NCBI RefSeq assembly: GCF_024808875.1
Contig: NZ_JANUCT010000008.1
Coordinates: forward strand, 1 to 64,000
DNA length: 64,000 nt
Reading direction: 5' to 3'
Source: Methylohalomonas lacus
GTDB taxonomy: Bacteria > Pseudomonadota > Gammaproteobacteria > Methylohalomonadales > Methylohalomonadaceae
Part shown: one piece after another, positions 1 to 9,302 of the stretch
Position numbering within the stretch: position 1 is the first letter of the stretch
Layout: each line of letters opens with the position of its first letter
Made by a program: the position numbers and the translations under genes
The notes under the pieces: generated by a model
Told to the model about the DNA's origin: nothing
What the model saw: the letters and a program-made list of their open reading frames with translations, nothing else
Database searches by the model: none

Positions 1-62
1 GGAAGCCCGCACTCAATCGCTTTATCATCGAATACGGTGAACGCGTGACACAATATCTTTGA
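1..62 (+). CDS. 3' end of an unidentified upstream gene (partial)
   Basis: Reading from base 3, an open frame gives 19 residues ending in GERVTQYL before a TGA at 60-62. It runs in from the left edge, so only the C-terminus is visible and I cannot name it. The neighbouring SDR resembles pteridine reductases, which often sit beside folate genes, but the visible residues do not confirm a folate enzyme. The assignment as coding rests only on the open frame and the position just before a repeat-containing gap. Confidence 0.35.
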   Translation, partial: KPALNRFIIEYGERVTQYL

Positions 63-125
63 ACGGGCACTTACACAGAATTATTTACAGGCTCGGTGTT
101 AAGGGGCTATTGAATTTTGATTTTT

Positions 126-204
126 CCTTGACATCGACACAGAGTCGATCACGCTATTTCCACTCACCACTCACCACTCACCACTCACCACTCACCAACC
201 AGTC
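126..204. repeat. Dispersed repeat, right-end module plus heptamer array
   Basis: A core beginning CCTTGACATC and ending TCACGCTATTT is followed by about five tandem copies of a CACTCAC heptamer. The same core plus a CACCAGT-type heptamer array recurs at 49067-49112 and 60531-60618. The array directly abuts the stop codon of the SDR gene on the other strand. Confidence 0.75.
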
Positions 205-934
205 ACTGACTAAGCAGCCTGCCGCCGTCGACGCTCAGTACCTGACCGGTAACGTAGTTGGCGTCGCGAACGAAAAACAGTACTGCCCTGGCGATATCCT
301 CGGGACTGCCACGTTCATCGAGGGCGATGCGCGACAGTATTTCCTGCTGGTTCGCCTCGGTCATGGCTTCCGGCCACAGCACGGCACCCGGTGAGACCGC
401 GTTGACGCGAACTTCGGGCGCCATTTCCTTCGCCAGTGCTTTTGTCAGCATGATGAGTCCGGCCTTGCTGGTACTATAAAGCGGGTGTTTGCTGAGCGGC
501 CGTTCGCCGTGAATGTCGGTCAGGTTGATGATGCAGCCCCGGTTGCTGCGCAGTTGTGCGGCGGCATGACGGGCGAGCAGCAACGGCGCACGCAGATTGA
601 CGTTCATCATGTTCGACCAGTTGTCGTCGTCGATCGCCTCCAGCGGCGTCGGGTAGAAAACCGAGGCATTGTTGACCAGTACGTCGAGCCGGCCGTTGCA
701 GTCAATGGCCGCATCGACGAGCTCGGGCAGCGCCTGACTGTCAGCGAGATCGGCCTGCAACAGCCAGGCCGACGCCGGGCGCTTGTCATTCAGCTCGGCG
801 ACCAGCGCGTTGGCTTCTGCGGTCGAGTGATGGTAGTGAATCACGACCTGCAGGCCGGCGCTGTGTAGTTCGCGTGCAATGGCAGCGCCGACGCGTTTTG
901 CAGCGCCGGTAATCAAGGCTGTTCTGTGGCTCAT
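203..934 (-). CDS. folM: Pteridine reductase-like short-chain dehydrogenase (FolM type)
   Basis: This 243-residue protein is a classical SDR. The cofactor loop TGAAKRVG lies at residues 9-16 with Arg where pteridine reductases bind NADPH. NNAS is at 88-91 and the catalytic YSTSK at 153-157. The segment DIHGERPL at 140-147 replaces the usual catalytic Ser region and is typical of pteridine reductases that reduce dihydrobiopterin or dihydrofolate, so a role in folate or pterin reduction is likely. The start codon overlaps head-to-head with a potential ATG of the divergent methyltransferase gene. An unrelated SDR substrate cannot be excluded, hence the symbol is provisional. Confidence 0.75.
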   Translation of the reverse strand: MSHRTALITGAAKRVGAAIARELHSAGLQVVIHYHHSTAEANALVAELNDKRPASAWLLQADLADSQALPELVDAAIDCNGRLDVLVNNASVFYPTPLEAIDDDNWSNMMNVNLRAPLLLARHAAAQLRSNRGCIINLTDIHGERPLSKHPLYSTSKAGLIMLTKALAKEMAPEVRVNAVSPGAVLWPEAMTEANQQEILSRIALDERGSPEDIARAVLFFVRDANYVTGQVLSVDGGRLLSQ

Positions 935-2213
935 GGCTCGGCTATGCTTGGCGGGTTTCGATACACATTACTATGAATTCGCCGGAGCCGGAAACCGGCC
1001 AACGAGTCTGTTGCCATTGTCCGTTCAATCACGAACCAGCGTTGAATCATTACCCGAGCCTGATGCCACGGCCGCCGCGCACAGCGATGCCGTGCGCGTG
1101 CATATTGCCGCGGCCATTGATGAGGCCGGTGGCATCATCAGCTTTGCCGATTACATGACGCAGGCACTGTATGCACCGGGGCTCGGTTATTACAGCGCCG
1201 GTGCGGCCAAACTCGGCGCCGCCGGCGATTTCGTGACGGCGCCGGAGATCTCGACGCTGTTTGGTCGCTGCATTGCGCGTCAGTGCGAGGAAGTACTGGC
1301 GACATTGGCGGGTGGCGCTATTCTCGAACTCGGTGCCGGCAGTGGCCGGCTGGCTGTCGATGTACTGGGTGAGCTCGCAAGCCGCGAGTGTCTGCCGGAA
1401 TGCTATTACATCCTCGAAGTCAGCGCCGACTTGCGCGAACGCCAGCAACGCCTGATTGCCGAGCAGTTGCCGCAGCTTGTCGATCGCGTGCAGTGGCTGG
1501 AGCAGTTACCGGCTGAGCCGCTACAGGGAATCGTGCTCGCCAACGAAGTGCTGGATGCGTTACCGGTCGAATGCGTGCAACTGGATGACACGGCACACGT
1601 CGAGCTCGGTGTCACACACGACGACGGCGTATTCCGCTGGCAAAGCCGGTCACCGGGGGCGCAATTGCATGCGGCGCTGGCGCGTCTGCTTGTCGAATTG
1701 CCCGAGACACCGGCGCCGCCCTATCGCACCGAGATCAACACCGGCCTGGAGGACTGGCTGCGTGCGGTCGCCGGTGTACTGGATCGCGGCGTCATGCTGT
1801 TTATCGATTACGGTTATCCGCGGGCCGAGTATTATCATCCGCAACGCAATGCCGGCAGCCTGATCTGTCACTACCGGCACCGGGCGCACGAGGATCCGTT
1901 CCTGTACCCGGGCCTGCAGGACATCAGTGCCTCGGTCGACTTCACCCGTCTCGCCGAGGCCGCGCAGGCCTGTGATCTGGAAGTGGCGGGATTTACCAGC
2001 CAGGCGCATTTCCTGCTCGGTTGCGGACTGGACAACATGCTGGCGGCCGCGGCGGATCAGTCCCAACAGGATTACTGGCGACTGACCGGTGAGGTCAAAC
2101 GGCTGACGTTGCCCGGCGAGATGGGCGAGCGTTTCAAAGCAATGGCGCTGGTGCGCGATTACGACGGCCCGCTGGCCGGTTTCAGGTTGCAGGATTTCCG
2201 TCACCGGCTTTGA
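933..2213 (+). CDS. SAM-dependent methyltransferase, MidA/NDUFAF7 (COG1565) family
   Basis: The protein (426 residues from this ATG) contains ISFADYMTQALYAPGLGYY and GDFVTAPEIS, hallmark segments of the MidA/NDUFAF7 family, followed by the SAM-binding glycine loop ELGAGSGRL at about 132-140. In mitochondria this family methylates an arginine of a complex I subunit; the bacterial substrate is not established. Start choice is uncertain. The frame is open back to 879, the ATG at 933 overlaps the start of the divergent SDR, and family alignment suggests the conserved part begins near 1050, so a TTG at 1015 is also possible. It ends 50 bp before uppP. Confidence 0.85.
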   Translation: MARLCLAGFDTHYYEFAGAGNRPTSLLPLSVQSRTSVESLPEPDATAAAHSDAVRVHIAAAIDEAGGIISFADYMTQALYAPGLGYYSAGAAKLGAAGDFVTAPEISTLFGRCIARQCEEVLATLAGGAILELGAGSGRLAVDVLGELASRECLPECYYILEVSADLRERQQRLIAEQLPQLVDRVQWLEQLPAEPLQGIVLANEVLDALPVECVQLDDTAHVELGVTHDDGVFRWQSRSPGAQLHAALARLLVELPETPAPPYRTEINTGLEDWLRAVAGVLDRGVMLFIDYGYPRAEYYHPQRNAGSLICHYRHRAHEDPFLYPGLQDISASVDFTRLAEAAQACDLEVAGFTSQAHFLLGCGLDNMLAAAADQSQQDYWRLTGEVKRLTLPGEMGERFKAMALVRDYDGPLAGFRLQDFRHRL

Positions 2214-2263
2214 TGAAAAACACCACGACCGGCCATCCACCCAACGCACGATGCTGAGCTAGC

Positions 2264-3061
2264 ATGGATTTCATTCACGCCTTTGTCCTCGCGCTGGTGC
2301 AGGGCATCACCGAGTTCCTGCCGATATCGAGTTCGGCGCATCTCATCCTGCTGCCTTACCTAAGCGGCTGGTCCGATCAGGGACTGATTTACGATCTGGC
2401 CGCGCATCTCGGTACGCTCGGCGCAGTCATTTTGTACTTTCGGCGTGATCTCGGCCGTGTTCTGGTTGGTGGCTGGCAGTCGATCAGCGGTCATGGTGTC
2501 AGCGAGGATGGCCGTCTGTTCTGGTATCTCGTCATCGCCAGCGTGCCGGTCGGCATCGTCGGCCTGACGATCTATGGATTGGTGGCCGGGCAGTTTCGGG
2601 CGGCAGCACTCATAGCGGTCACGAACATCCTGTTCGCCCTGCTGTTGTGGTGGTCGGACAAAAGTGCGCGCCTGTCACGCGATTTCAATGCGATCAATCT
2701 GCGCGATGCGCTGTTGATCGGAATGGCACAGGCGGTGGCACTGATCCCGGGCGTGTCGCGTTCCGGTGTCACCATAACCGCGGCACTGTTTCTCGGGCTG
2801 ACCCGCCAGGCGGCGGCACGCTTTTCGTTCCTGCTGTCGGTACCGGCGACGCTGATGGCGACGACCTATGGTCTCTACCGGCTGCTGTTTCTGCCCGCCG
2901 AGGGTGATGTACTGATGTTCAGCCTGGTTGCCGTACTGTCGTTCCTCGGCGCACTGATGGCGATTCACCTGTTCCTGCGTTTCCTGGATCGCTTTGGCAT
3001 GCTACCGTACGTGGTCTACCGGTTAGTGCTGGGCGGGCTGTTGCTGGTGTTGTTCATTTAA
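2264..3061 (+). CDS. uppP: Undecaprenyl-diphosphatase UppP (BacA)
   Basis: An integral membrane enzyme of 265 residues that dephosphorylates undecaprenyl pyrophosphate to recycle the lipid carrier for peptidoglycan and O-antigen synthesis. Both family signatures are present: [10 protein letters not shown] at 17-26 (the (E/Q)-rich motif with catalytic Glu) and PGVSRSG at 162-168. About eight hydrophobic segments span the rest. Length matches the family norm. Its last codons overlap the 3' end of the convergent cca gene by 8 bp, leaving no room for a separate terminator. Confidence 0.96.
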   Translation: MDFIHAFVLALVQGITEFLPISSSAHLILLPYLSGWSDQGLIYDLAAHLGTLGAVILYFRRDLGRVLVGGWQSISGHGVSEDGRLFWYLVIASVPVGIVGLTIYGLVAGQFRAAALIAVTNILFALLLWWSDKSARLSRDFNAINLRDALLIGMAQAVALIPGVSRSGVTITAALFLGLTRQAAARFSFLLSVPATLMATTYGLYRLLFLPAEGDVLMFSLVAVLSFLGALMAIHLFLRFLDRFGMLPYVVYRLVLGGLLLVLFI

Positions 3062-4262
3062 CAGCCGTAGCAATGGCCGTACTGCGCGCCTGCCTGATAC
3101 GCTCGCCGATTTCCTTGCCGGATAAATTTTCCGTCGCCAGGGTACCGGCATCGACGCTGTTCGCCGCCTGTAGCGCCTGGCGCAGGCGATCCGCCTGCGG
3201 GTAGTCGCGGTCTTCTAGGCCGGTACGGCCGCGACTGTCGGCTTCGCAGACGATCAGCAACTGCTCGAAGCGTTGCGGCCGGCGAAAGGCATCGCAGGCC
3301 TCGAACAGATTGAGGATCGTGTCGGCGCGCATTTCCCCGGCGCGATGCACACGGCCGTGTTCACGCGCCGCCATCACCGCCAGGTCACGGAAGTCGTTCG
3401 GTGCCTTCAGGCGGGCGCAGAGTTTTTCGATAATCTTCACGCCGCGTTGCTCATGGGCAATGTGACGCGGCCATTGATCCGCCGGCGTCGTGCCCTTGCC
3501 GAGATCATGCACCAGCGCGGCAAAACGCACGATCGGTTCATCACTCAGACGCACGGCCTGATCCAGCACCATCAGCGTGTGTACACCGGTGTCGATTTCC
3601 GGGTGGTGCTGCTGCGGCTGCGGTACACCGAACAGGCGATCGATTTCCGGCAGCAGTATCGCCAGCGCCTCGCAGTCACGCAGCACCTCGAAAAAACGCC
3701 GCGGCCATGGTTCCGATAGTGCGCGTTGCAGTTCCTGCCAGACGCGTTCGGCCGGCAGCGTTTCCAGTTCGCCGCTGGCAGCCAGCGTGTGCATCAGTGT
3801 CTGCGTCTCTGCCGCGACGGCGAAGTCCAGCCGCGCGGCGAAACGCGCGACGCGTAGGATTCTTAACGGGTCCTCGACAAATGCCGGTGAGACATGGCGC
3901 AACAGGCGTTGTTGCAGATCGCCGCGACCATCAAATGGATCAATGACGTGGCCGTTGTCATCCTCGGCCATGGCATTGATGGTGATATCGCGACGGGCAA
4001 GATCCTGCTCCAGCGTGATCTCCGGTGCGGCATGAAACTCGAAGCCGGTATAGCCCTGACCGCTTTTGCGTTCGGTCCGCGCGAGCGCGTATTCCTCGTG
4101 CGTGTCCGGGTGCAGGAAGACCGGAAAGTCGCGACCCACTGTGCGGTAACCGAGATCCTCCAGCTGCCCGGCCGTCGCGCCGACCACGACGTAATCGCGA
4201 TCCTTGACCTCGCGGCCCAGCAGCCTGTCGCGTACGGCCCCACCGACGGTGTAGATCTTCAT
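3054..4262 (-). CDS. cca: CCA tRNA nucleotidyltransferase with HD phosphohydrolase domain
   Basis: Adds or repairs the 3' CCA end of tRNAs from CTP and ATP. The 402-residue protein starts with the class II nucleotidyltransferase motif [10 protein letters not shown] at 7-16, then metal ligands DRDYVV at 21-26, RRDITINAM at 90-98 and the [16 protein letters not shown] helix-binding region near 130-145. The second half carries an HD domain (HDLGKGTTP at 252-260), as in the bifunctional gammaproteobacterial enzymes with phosphatase and 2',3'-cyclic phosphodiesterase activity. Upstream lies a repeat-filled gap. Convergent with uppP. Confidence 0.96.
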   Translation of the reverse strand: MKIYTVGGAVRDRLLGREVKDRDYVVVGATAGQLEDLGYRTVGRDFPVFLHPDTHEEYALARTERKSGQGYTGFEFHAAPEITLEQDLARRDITINAMAEDDNGHVIDPFDGRGDLQQRLLRHVSPAFVEDPLRILRVARFAARLDFAVAAETQTLMHTLAASGELETLPAERVWQELQRALSEPWPRRFFEVLRDCEALAILLPEIDRLFGVPQPQQHHPEIDTGVHTLMVLDQAVRLSDEPIVRFAALVHDLGKGTTPADQWPRHIAHEQRGVKIIEKLCARLKAPNDFRDLAVMAAREHGRVHRAGEMRADTILNLFEACDAFRRPQRFEQLLIVCEADSRGRTGLEDRDYPQADRLRQALQAANSVDAGTLATENLSGKEIGERIRQARSTAIATAVK

Positions 4263-4600
4263 GGTTGATTGGTTAATTGGTTAATTGGTGATTGGTGATT
4301 GGTGATTGGAAAGGTGTGACCGTTGCTGTTCCAGTGCCAAGATAAAGTTCAGCATTAATAATGCCATTGATCGGCGCTGTTCGCGGTGGGGTCACCGCTC
4401 CTACCAACCAACTGCGATTCCCTCCCCCTTGACGGGGGAGGGTCAGGGTGGGGGTGATTGAATTGTCGAGGATGTTTAACTCACCCCCATCCTAACCTTC
4501 CCCCGTCAAGGGGGAAGGAACTAAGGTGGCGCTGCGCGCTGTTGGTTGATGCGCTCCCACAGCCGTCGGGCCTTGCCAATCACTAATCACCAATTACCAG
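4263..4600. repeat. Composite intergenic repeat between epimerase and cca genes
   Basis: This 338-bp gap is almost all repeat. At 4264-4311 there is a run of TTGGTTAA/TTGGTGA heptamer-like units. At about 4379-4404 lies a module reading GGTCACCGCTCCTACC, shared with 9247-9272 and, inverted, with 49011-49030. At 4424-4522 there is a large inverted repeat of G/C-rich arms. At 4571-4602 lies an inverted copy of the TTGGTGATTGGCAAGGCC end module. The ends are therefore inverted relative to each other, as in a non-autonomous element. No coding potential seen. Confidence 0.7.
4424..4522. repeat. REP-like large inverted repeat (G/C-rich hairpin)
   Basis: Left arm CCCTCCCCCTTGACGGGGGA and its continuation GGGTCAGGGTGGGGGTGA are mirrored by the right arm ending CCCCGTCAAGGGGGAAGG, with about 35-40 bp near-complementary arms around a short central segment. 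Each arm also has an internal dyad (CCCCCTTGACGGGGG). A diverged, inverted copy occurs at about 57769-57862. This resembles REP/BIME-type extragenic palindromes known in gammaproteobacteria. Confidence 0.75.
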
Positions 4601-5572
4601 TCAATGCCGTCCCGCCTCGCGGCGAAATTCATTGTACAACGAGCGCATGGAATGGTTGCCCAGATAACGCGGGACGATCGCCTCGATGGCCGTTGCATCG
4701 ATATCGAAGCGCTGCAGGTCGCCGCCATTGGTGCAGACGCTGGCGACCTGGCTGGACAGGTAATTGTCGGTCGAGAACGGTTTGCCCGGGACGAAATCGA
4801 ATACCATCGCCTGCAGTCGCGACAGGAAATTGTTCAGCGGCAGGATACGGCGCTGCAGGCCGACGCATTGCGCGGTGTATTCAACCAGCTGCTGCAGGGT
4901 GTATTCATGCGGGCCGCACAGGTCATAGCCCTGGCCGTAGGTGGCCGGGTCATTCAGTGATCGCACGAACGCCTCGGCAACGTCCTCGACATAAACGGGT
5001 GCAAAACGCGCTTCCGGGCAGGCCAGGGGAAACACCAGCGGCGTCAGTTTCAGCAGCTTGGCGAAGCGGTTAAAGAAGCTGTCGTCGGGACCGAAGATGA
5101 CCGATGGCCGAAAGCTGGTGACGTGCAGATCATAGCCTTCCGCCGCCAGCGCCTTGTGTTCGGCTTCACCCTTGCTCTTCAGGTAGTGGCTCGGGCCGCG
5201 TTCGGCATCGGCATTGAGTGCGCTCATATGCAGGTAGCGCTGGATGCCGGCGGCACGGCAGGTCGCCAGGATCGTTTCGGTCAGTTCGACATGGGCCTTG
5301 TGAAAACCGCGGCCGTCGCGGCCCCGCTCGTTGAGGATGCCGACCAGGTTGATGACCGCGTCGCAGCCGTCGACCAGTTCGCGCAGCTGCTGCGGATCGT
5401 GGACGTCGCCTTCAACCAACTCCGTGGTCGGCAGCAGGATCAGTTCCTGGCGATGGCTCTCGCGATCGCGCGTCGGAATGCGCAGTTGGTAACCCTTGCG
5501 GGTCAGGTGATTGGCCAGGGTGCGGCCGACAAAGCCGGTGCCGCCGATAATGCAGATTTTTTTGATAAGCAT
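4601..5572 (-). CDS. NAD(P)-binding epimerase-like protein, NDUFA9/atypical SDR family
   Basis: The 323-residue protein begins with the Rossmann motif GGTGFVG at 10-16 and shows VEGDVHDPQQL (the conserved GDxxD region), VINLVGILNERG and SALNADAERGPSHYLKSKGEAE. The latter matches the atypical SDR group that includes the NDUFA9/39-kDa complex I subunit and many bacterial complex-I-NDUFA9-like proteins; the usual YxxxK is represented by the YLKSK stretch. Substrate unknown. It sits 15 bp downstream of slt on the same strand, so they may be co-transcribed. Confidence 0.8.
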   Translation of the reverse strand: MLIKKICIIGGTGFVGRTLANHLTRKGYQLRIPTRDRESHRQELILLPTTELVEGDVHDPQQLRELVDGCDAVINLVGILNERGRDGRGFHKAHVELTETILATCRAAGIQRYLHMSALNADAERGPSHYLKSKGEAEHKALAAEGYDLHVTSFRPSVIFGPDDSFFNRFAKLLKLTPLVFPLACPEARFAPVYVEDVAEAFVRSLNDPATYGQGYDLCGPHEYTLQQLVEYTAQCVGLQRRILPLNNFLSRLQAMVFDFVPGKPFSTDNYLSSQVASVCTNGGDLQRFDIDATAIEAIVPRYLGNHSMRSLYNEFRREAGRH

Positions 5573-5587
5573 GAACTCGTTATTGAA

Positions 5588-7651
5588 TCAGGGTTGCATG
5601 GTCAGCGCCGAGAAATTGCACTGCAGGCTGGCCAGCAGGGAATCGGGTTTGTGGACCGGCTTGACCGCGTCCATGCGTGCCGTCACACGGCGCTGTTCGC
5701 GTTCCAGCCGCCAGTCGTAAACACTGGCGTATTCGAGCACCCGTTTGACATAACCCCGGGTTTCACGGAACGGGATGTTCTCGATCCAGATGTCCGGTTC
5801 GATACAGCCAGAATCGGGCAACCACGATTTTACCCGGTGTGGACCGGCATTATAAGCGGCAGTCGCCAGGATCATGTTGCCGTTGAAATTGTCGTAGACT
5901 TCTTTCAGGTAACGATTGCCGATCGGAATGTTGTAGTCGGCTTTCAGCAACTGATTGCTGCTGAAGTTTTTCATGCCGAGCTTGCCGGCAGTCTGTATGC
6001 CGGTACGCGGCATGACCTGCATCAGGCCCAGCGCGCCGGCCGGCGATCGGGCGCTCTCGTAAAACGCGCTTTCCGAGCGGATCAGGCCGTAGACCCAGGC
6101 GAGATCCAGATCGTGCTTGCTGGCGTGCCTGGCCAGTGTTTCGCGATAAAGCACGGGAAAGCGGACCTCGAGATCGTCATAGGCCTGCGCCCGGCCCATG
6201 GCCAGGATCGCCTGATTGTGCCAGCCGCGCTGCGCGGCGAGTTGCGCCGCACCCTGCATCTCCCGGGGCGACAGGGCACCCAGTATGTGATGCCATTCGC
6301 GCCGGGCAGCGTATTCCTCGTCCAGGGCCAGGAACTCGAAGGCTCGCTGGATGCCGGGCCGTTCGGCGATCTGCGCCAGTTCCTCGTCGCTGATCGGCAG
6401 CGGGTAATGGTTCATCCGGTAGTCGATACCGAGCCGGTCGGCGGCAAGAAAGCTGTAAAAATCGCGCTGGCTGGCGAGTTCGTGATAGCGATCGCGCGCC
6501 GCCTGTTTGTCACCGGTTTTTTCCAGCGCGCGAGCGCGCCAGTATTGCCACTGGTTTTCATGGACGTCGTCCGGTGGTGTGCCATCAGTCCAGGCGCGCA
6601 GTTGTTGCCAGTCGTCGTTGTTGATGGCCTGACGCAGGCGATAGAGAAACACGGTGGCGTCGACTTCGCTGTCGGCGACCTGCTCGAGCAGCTGCCTGGC
6701 GTCAGCATGTTCCTGGTCGGCGGCGCGCACGGCCAGGTCACGCTGCAGGGCGTTCTTCTCGGCCGGGGTGAAGGCATAACGCTGCTGCAATGCGGACCAG
6801 CGATCCAGCGCCTTGTCGATGTCCCGGCGCAACAGCCGGCGCAGGCCGTAAAGCACCGCCTCGCGGCCGATGACGGTGTCGGCGAGCTGCGGATCGCGCG
6901 TGCCGGCATCGGGATTGTTGTGAATCTCGATCCAGCGTTCGGCAACCTGGCGTTCGTCGCTGCTGAGCTTTTTCGCCAGATAGCGCACCAGGCCGGTCTT
7001 GTTATTGGCCATCGCCAGGCGGATGCGCTCCCAGACCAGCTGGCCGGTCATCTGCGGGCTGGCTTCGAGTTTCTCGAACGCCGGATCGCAGGCCTCGTCC
7101 TGGGAATAGCCGACCCGCCACATGCGGATGATGTCGTCCATGAGGCCGTCGGTCTGGCCGGTTTTCATGCGCGCGGTGAGGTACAGGCAGCGCAGCCGGT
7201 TATCGTTCGGTTGCTTGTAGTGATCGAGATAGGTTTGCCACTGGCCACGGCTGGTGAGTATGTCGAGCCAGCGGTTGCGCAGCCGGTCCGCAACAGGCAG
7301 GTCGCCATGCTTGCGCAGGAATTCGGCGACCTCGGCGTTATCCAGCGAACGCAGTCTCTTGTCGATATAGGCATAGCGCAGGTAGGGATACAGCGGGTAA
7401 TCCTCCAGCCCCGCGGCCAGTTGCCGGTAGCGCTCCAGCTGGCCGTTGGCGAGCGCCTTGCGCGCGGCTTCGAAGTCTGCGCGTTGCTGTTCGCGATCAG
7501 CGGCGGCTGGCAGGGGCAGGCAGAGCAGGCCGCCGAGCAGAACCAGCAGCGTCAGCAGACGCCGGCTGGGCTGGCCGGTGGACGGCCGGAAATGGCTTAA
7601 CACGATACCGATGGCAGGCATTCTGACTCCCGGATGATGCTTGAACGACAT
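5588..7651 (-). CDS. slt: Soluble lytic murein transglycosylase Slt (Slt70-type)
   Basis: Cleaves peptidoglycan glycan strands in the periplasm producing 1,6-anhydromuropeptides. The 687-residue precursor has an N-terminal hydrophobic signal (LLTLLVLLGGLLCLPLPAAA) then a long alpha-helical superhelix, and a C-terminal SLT domain. In that domain the catalytic Glu is in RSESAFY (about E527), GLMQVMP is at 542-548 and AYNAGPHRV at 600-608. Length fits Slt70. The annotated ATG precedes a second Met (MPAIGIV) ten residues in, which would give a more compact signal peptide; either start is possible. Confidence 0.94.
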   Translation of the reverse strand: MSFKHHPGVRMPAIGIVLSHFRPSTGQPSRRLLTLLVLLGGLLCLPLPAAADREQQRADFEAARKALANGQLERYRQLAAGLEDYPLYPYLRYAYIDKRLRSLDNAEVAEFLRKHGDLPVADRLRNRWLDILTSRGQWQTYLDHYKQPNDNRLRCLYLTARMKTGQTDGLMDDIIRMWRVGYSQDEACDPAFEKLEASPQMTGQLVWERIRLAMANNKTGLVRYLAKKLSSDERQVAERWIEIHNNPDAGTRDPQLADTVIGREAVLYGLRRLLRRDIDKALDRWSALQQRYAFTPAEKNALQRDLAVRAADQEHADARQLLEQVADSEVDATVFLYRLRQAINNDDWQQLRAWTDGTPPDDVHENQWQYWRARALEKTGDKQAARDRYHELASQRDFYSFLAADRLGIDYRMNHYPLPISDEELAQIAERPGIQRAFEFLALDEEYAARREWHHILGALSPREMQGAAQLAAQRGWHNQAILAMGRAQAYDDLEVRFPVLYRETLARHASKHDLDLAWVYGLIRSESAFYESARSPAGALGLMQVMPRTGIQTAGKLGMKNFSSNQLLKADYNIPIGNRYLKEVYDNFNGNMILATAAYNAGPHRVKSWLPDSGCIEPDIWIENIPFRETRGYVKRVLEYASVYDWRLEREQRRVTARMDAVKPVHKPDSLLASLQCNFSALTMQP

Positions 7652-7753
7652 CCTGAAAAAAGCGCTTTATTTGCAAGTGTGGCGGTAACTTTCTAAGCTG
7701 CCGCGACTGAATATCCTCGCACCTAACTATGAGTAACAAATAGCCGCTTGTCC

Positions 7754-8551
7754 ATGCCCATCGATCCGCTCATCCTGTTTTTTTATCTGCTCACCGGCAT
7801 CGTCGGAGGGCTGCTTGCCGGGTTGCTGGGTATCGGCGGCGGCATCGTCATCGTCCCGGCGCTCTATTATCTGTTCAGCTGGCAGGGGTTCAGCGGCGAT
7901 CACCTCATGCAGCTGGCGGTTGCCACCTCGCTGGCGACCATCGTGTTCACTGCCATCGCTTCGACCCGGGCGCATCACCGCCGCGGTGCCGTGGCCTGGC
8001 CGACGCTGACTGCCTTGCTGCCCGGCATTGTCATCGGGGCGGTCGCCGGCGGGTTGCTGGTGCGCGGCATGGCCAGCGACGGGCTGCGTGTCCTGTTCGG
8101 CCTGTTCGAAATCGCGGTGGCGCTGCAGATCGGCTTTGGCGCCAAACCGGCCGCGCATCGCCGCTTGCCGGGTCCCGTCGGCACGACGGCCGCCGGCACG
8201 ATCATCGGCGGTCTGTCGGCGCTGTTCGGCATCGGCGGCGGTACGCTCACGGTGCCGTTTCTGCTCTGGTGCAATGTCGCCATCCACCGCGCGGTGGCTA
8301 CCGCCGCGGCCTGCGGCCTGCCGATCGCATTGGTCGGCAGCCTGACCCTGATCGCGGCCGGCTGGTCGCTGCCGGATCTGCCGGCCCACAGTCTCGGCTA
8401 CGTCTACTGGCCGGCGGCGCTGGTGATCATTGCCGCCACCTATTTCACGGCGCCGCTGGGTGCGCGGCTGGCGCATGCCCTGCCGGTGGCGGCTTTAAAA
8501 CGGGTCTTTGCTGTACTGTTGGCCATTATTGGTCTAAGAATGGTGTTATAG
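7754..8551 (+). CDS. TauE/SafE-family (TSUP) membrane exporter
   Basis: A multi-span membrane protein of 265 residues with the two glycine-rich repeats of the TSUP family: GLLAGLLGIGGGIVIVPAL near the N-terminus and SALFGIGGGTLTVPF in the second half. TSUP proteins move sulfite, sulfoacetate or other small organosulfur anions; no substrate can be read from sequence. A TTG two codons upstream (7748) is an alternative start; neither has a strong Shine-Dalgarno. Divergent from slt. Followed 60 bp later by the CULT-domain gene on the same strand. Confidence 0.85.
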   Translation: MPIDPLILFFYLLTGIVGGLLAGLLGIGGGIVIVPALYYLFSWQGFSGDHLMQLAVATSLATIVFTAIASTRAHHRRGAVAWPTLTALLPGIVIGAVAGGLLVRGMASDGLRVLFGLFEIAVALQIGFGAKPAAHRRLPGPVGTTAAGTIIGGLSALFGIGGGTLTVPFLLWCNVAIHRAVATAAACGLPIALVGSLTLIAAGWSLPDLPAHSLGYVYWPAALVIIAATYFTAPLGARLAHALPVAALKRVFAVLLAIIGLRMVL

Positions 8552-8610
8552 ACAGCGGCCGCAGCCCGTAGTTGCCACCGCTGTTTCACTCGACGGCGCG
8601 GGAGTCGCGC

Positions 8611-9039
8611 ATGTTGCAGGTGGTTGGGTTGGCAGACGCGAGCCGGCTGGAGGCGTTGTTTGACGCTTCCGGCAATGCCGCGGTCGTGCTCGCCGAGGAG
8701 GAACGCGACGGTCTGCGCCAGCGCCATGCGCCGCGTGGCCTGCTGTGTCATCGCTGCCGCACGGCGATCAGCAACGACGCCGAGCGCATCGAAATCGCCG
8801 GCGCCCACGCCCATACCTGTGTCAATCCCCACGGTATCGTCTATCGCATCGGCTGTTTCGGCAGCGCGCCGGGCTGTAGCGCGGTCGGCGGCCTGTCGAT
8901 CGCTTACAGCTGGTTCCCGGACTACGGCTGGCAGGTGGCGGTCTGCCGGCACTGCGAGGAACATCTCGGCTGGCGTTTTCGCGGCGACGGGCTGTTTTTC
9001 GGCCTGATTCTCGAGCGGTTGCTGAGCGCCGGAGACTGA
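8611..9039 (+). CDS. Cereblon-like CULT-domain protein (bacterial)
   Basis: A 142-residue protein dominated by a CULT domain, the thalidomide-binding fold of cereblon. Zinc cysteines C46/C49 (CHRC) and C112/C115 (CRHC) are present, as is the conserved VNPHG with Asn72. The aromatic cage is complete: Trp101 (SWFP), Trp107 and Trp121 (HLGW), plus Phe123. The spacing of 6 and 14 residues equals that of human W380/W386/W400, and Cys112 lies five after the second Trp as in cereblon. Related stand-alone bacterial CULT proteins are known (Magnetospirillum MsCI4), with physiological role unknown; by family they would bind cyclic imides or uracil-like ligands. The ATG is preceded by GGGAG; an upstream TTG at 8572 is an alternative start. 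Confidence 0.85.
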   Translation: MLQVVGLADASRLEALFDASGNAAVVLAEEERDGLRQRHAPRGLLCHRCRTAISNDAERIEIAGAHAHTCVNPHGIVYRIGCFGSAPGCSAVGGLSIAYSWFPDYGWQVAVCRHCEEHLGWRFRGDGLFFGLILERLLSAGD

Positions 9040-9044
9040 TCGAT

Positions 9045-9300
9045 TGCCGGAACTACATTCGTGGGAGCCGATTATAAATCGGCGAAACATGCGCCGGATG
9101 GTTTGCGGATTTCAATTCGTTCCCATGAAAATCGGATATTGCCGATCACCCATCACGAATCACCAGTCACCGATGACCAATCCACCTTGTATGAGGCCCG
9201 ACCACGGGCCGAACAGGAGGTTGATTACGGCGTGACATTCAAAACTTTTCGCGGCGGGGTCGCCGCTCCTACCAATCACCTATCAACCACCAAACTGGCG
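9045..9300. repeat. Composite dispersed repeat in intergenic gap
   Basis: It contains GGAGCCGATTATAAATCGGC followed by GAAACATGCGCCGGATGGTT (module shared with 22471-22530, 48928-48990 and 51569-51625). Next comes a cluster of CACCCATCACGAATCACCAG heptamer-like units around 9148-9180, then GGGTCGCCGCTCCTACC at about 9254-9272, shared with the cca upstream gap. No gene is seen in the gap. Confidence 0.65.
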
Positions 9301-9302
9301 GC

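Noticed and set aside
160-199. CRISPR-like array
   Set aside because: Units are 7 bp and directly adjacent with no spacers; it is a simple tandem heptamer array.
5123-7600. 825-codon open frame opposite slt
   Set aside because: It lies fully antisense to slt and the epimerase gene; GC-rich codon structure makes long antisense frames common. No domain seen in it.
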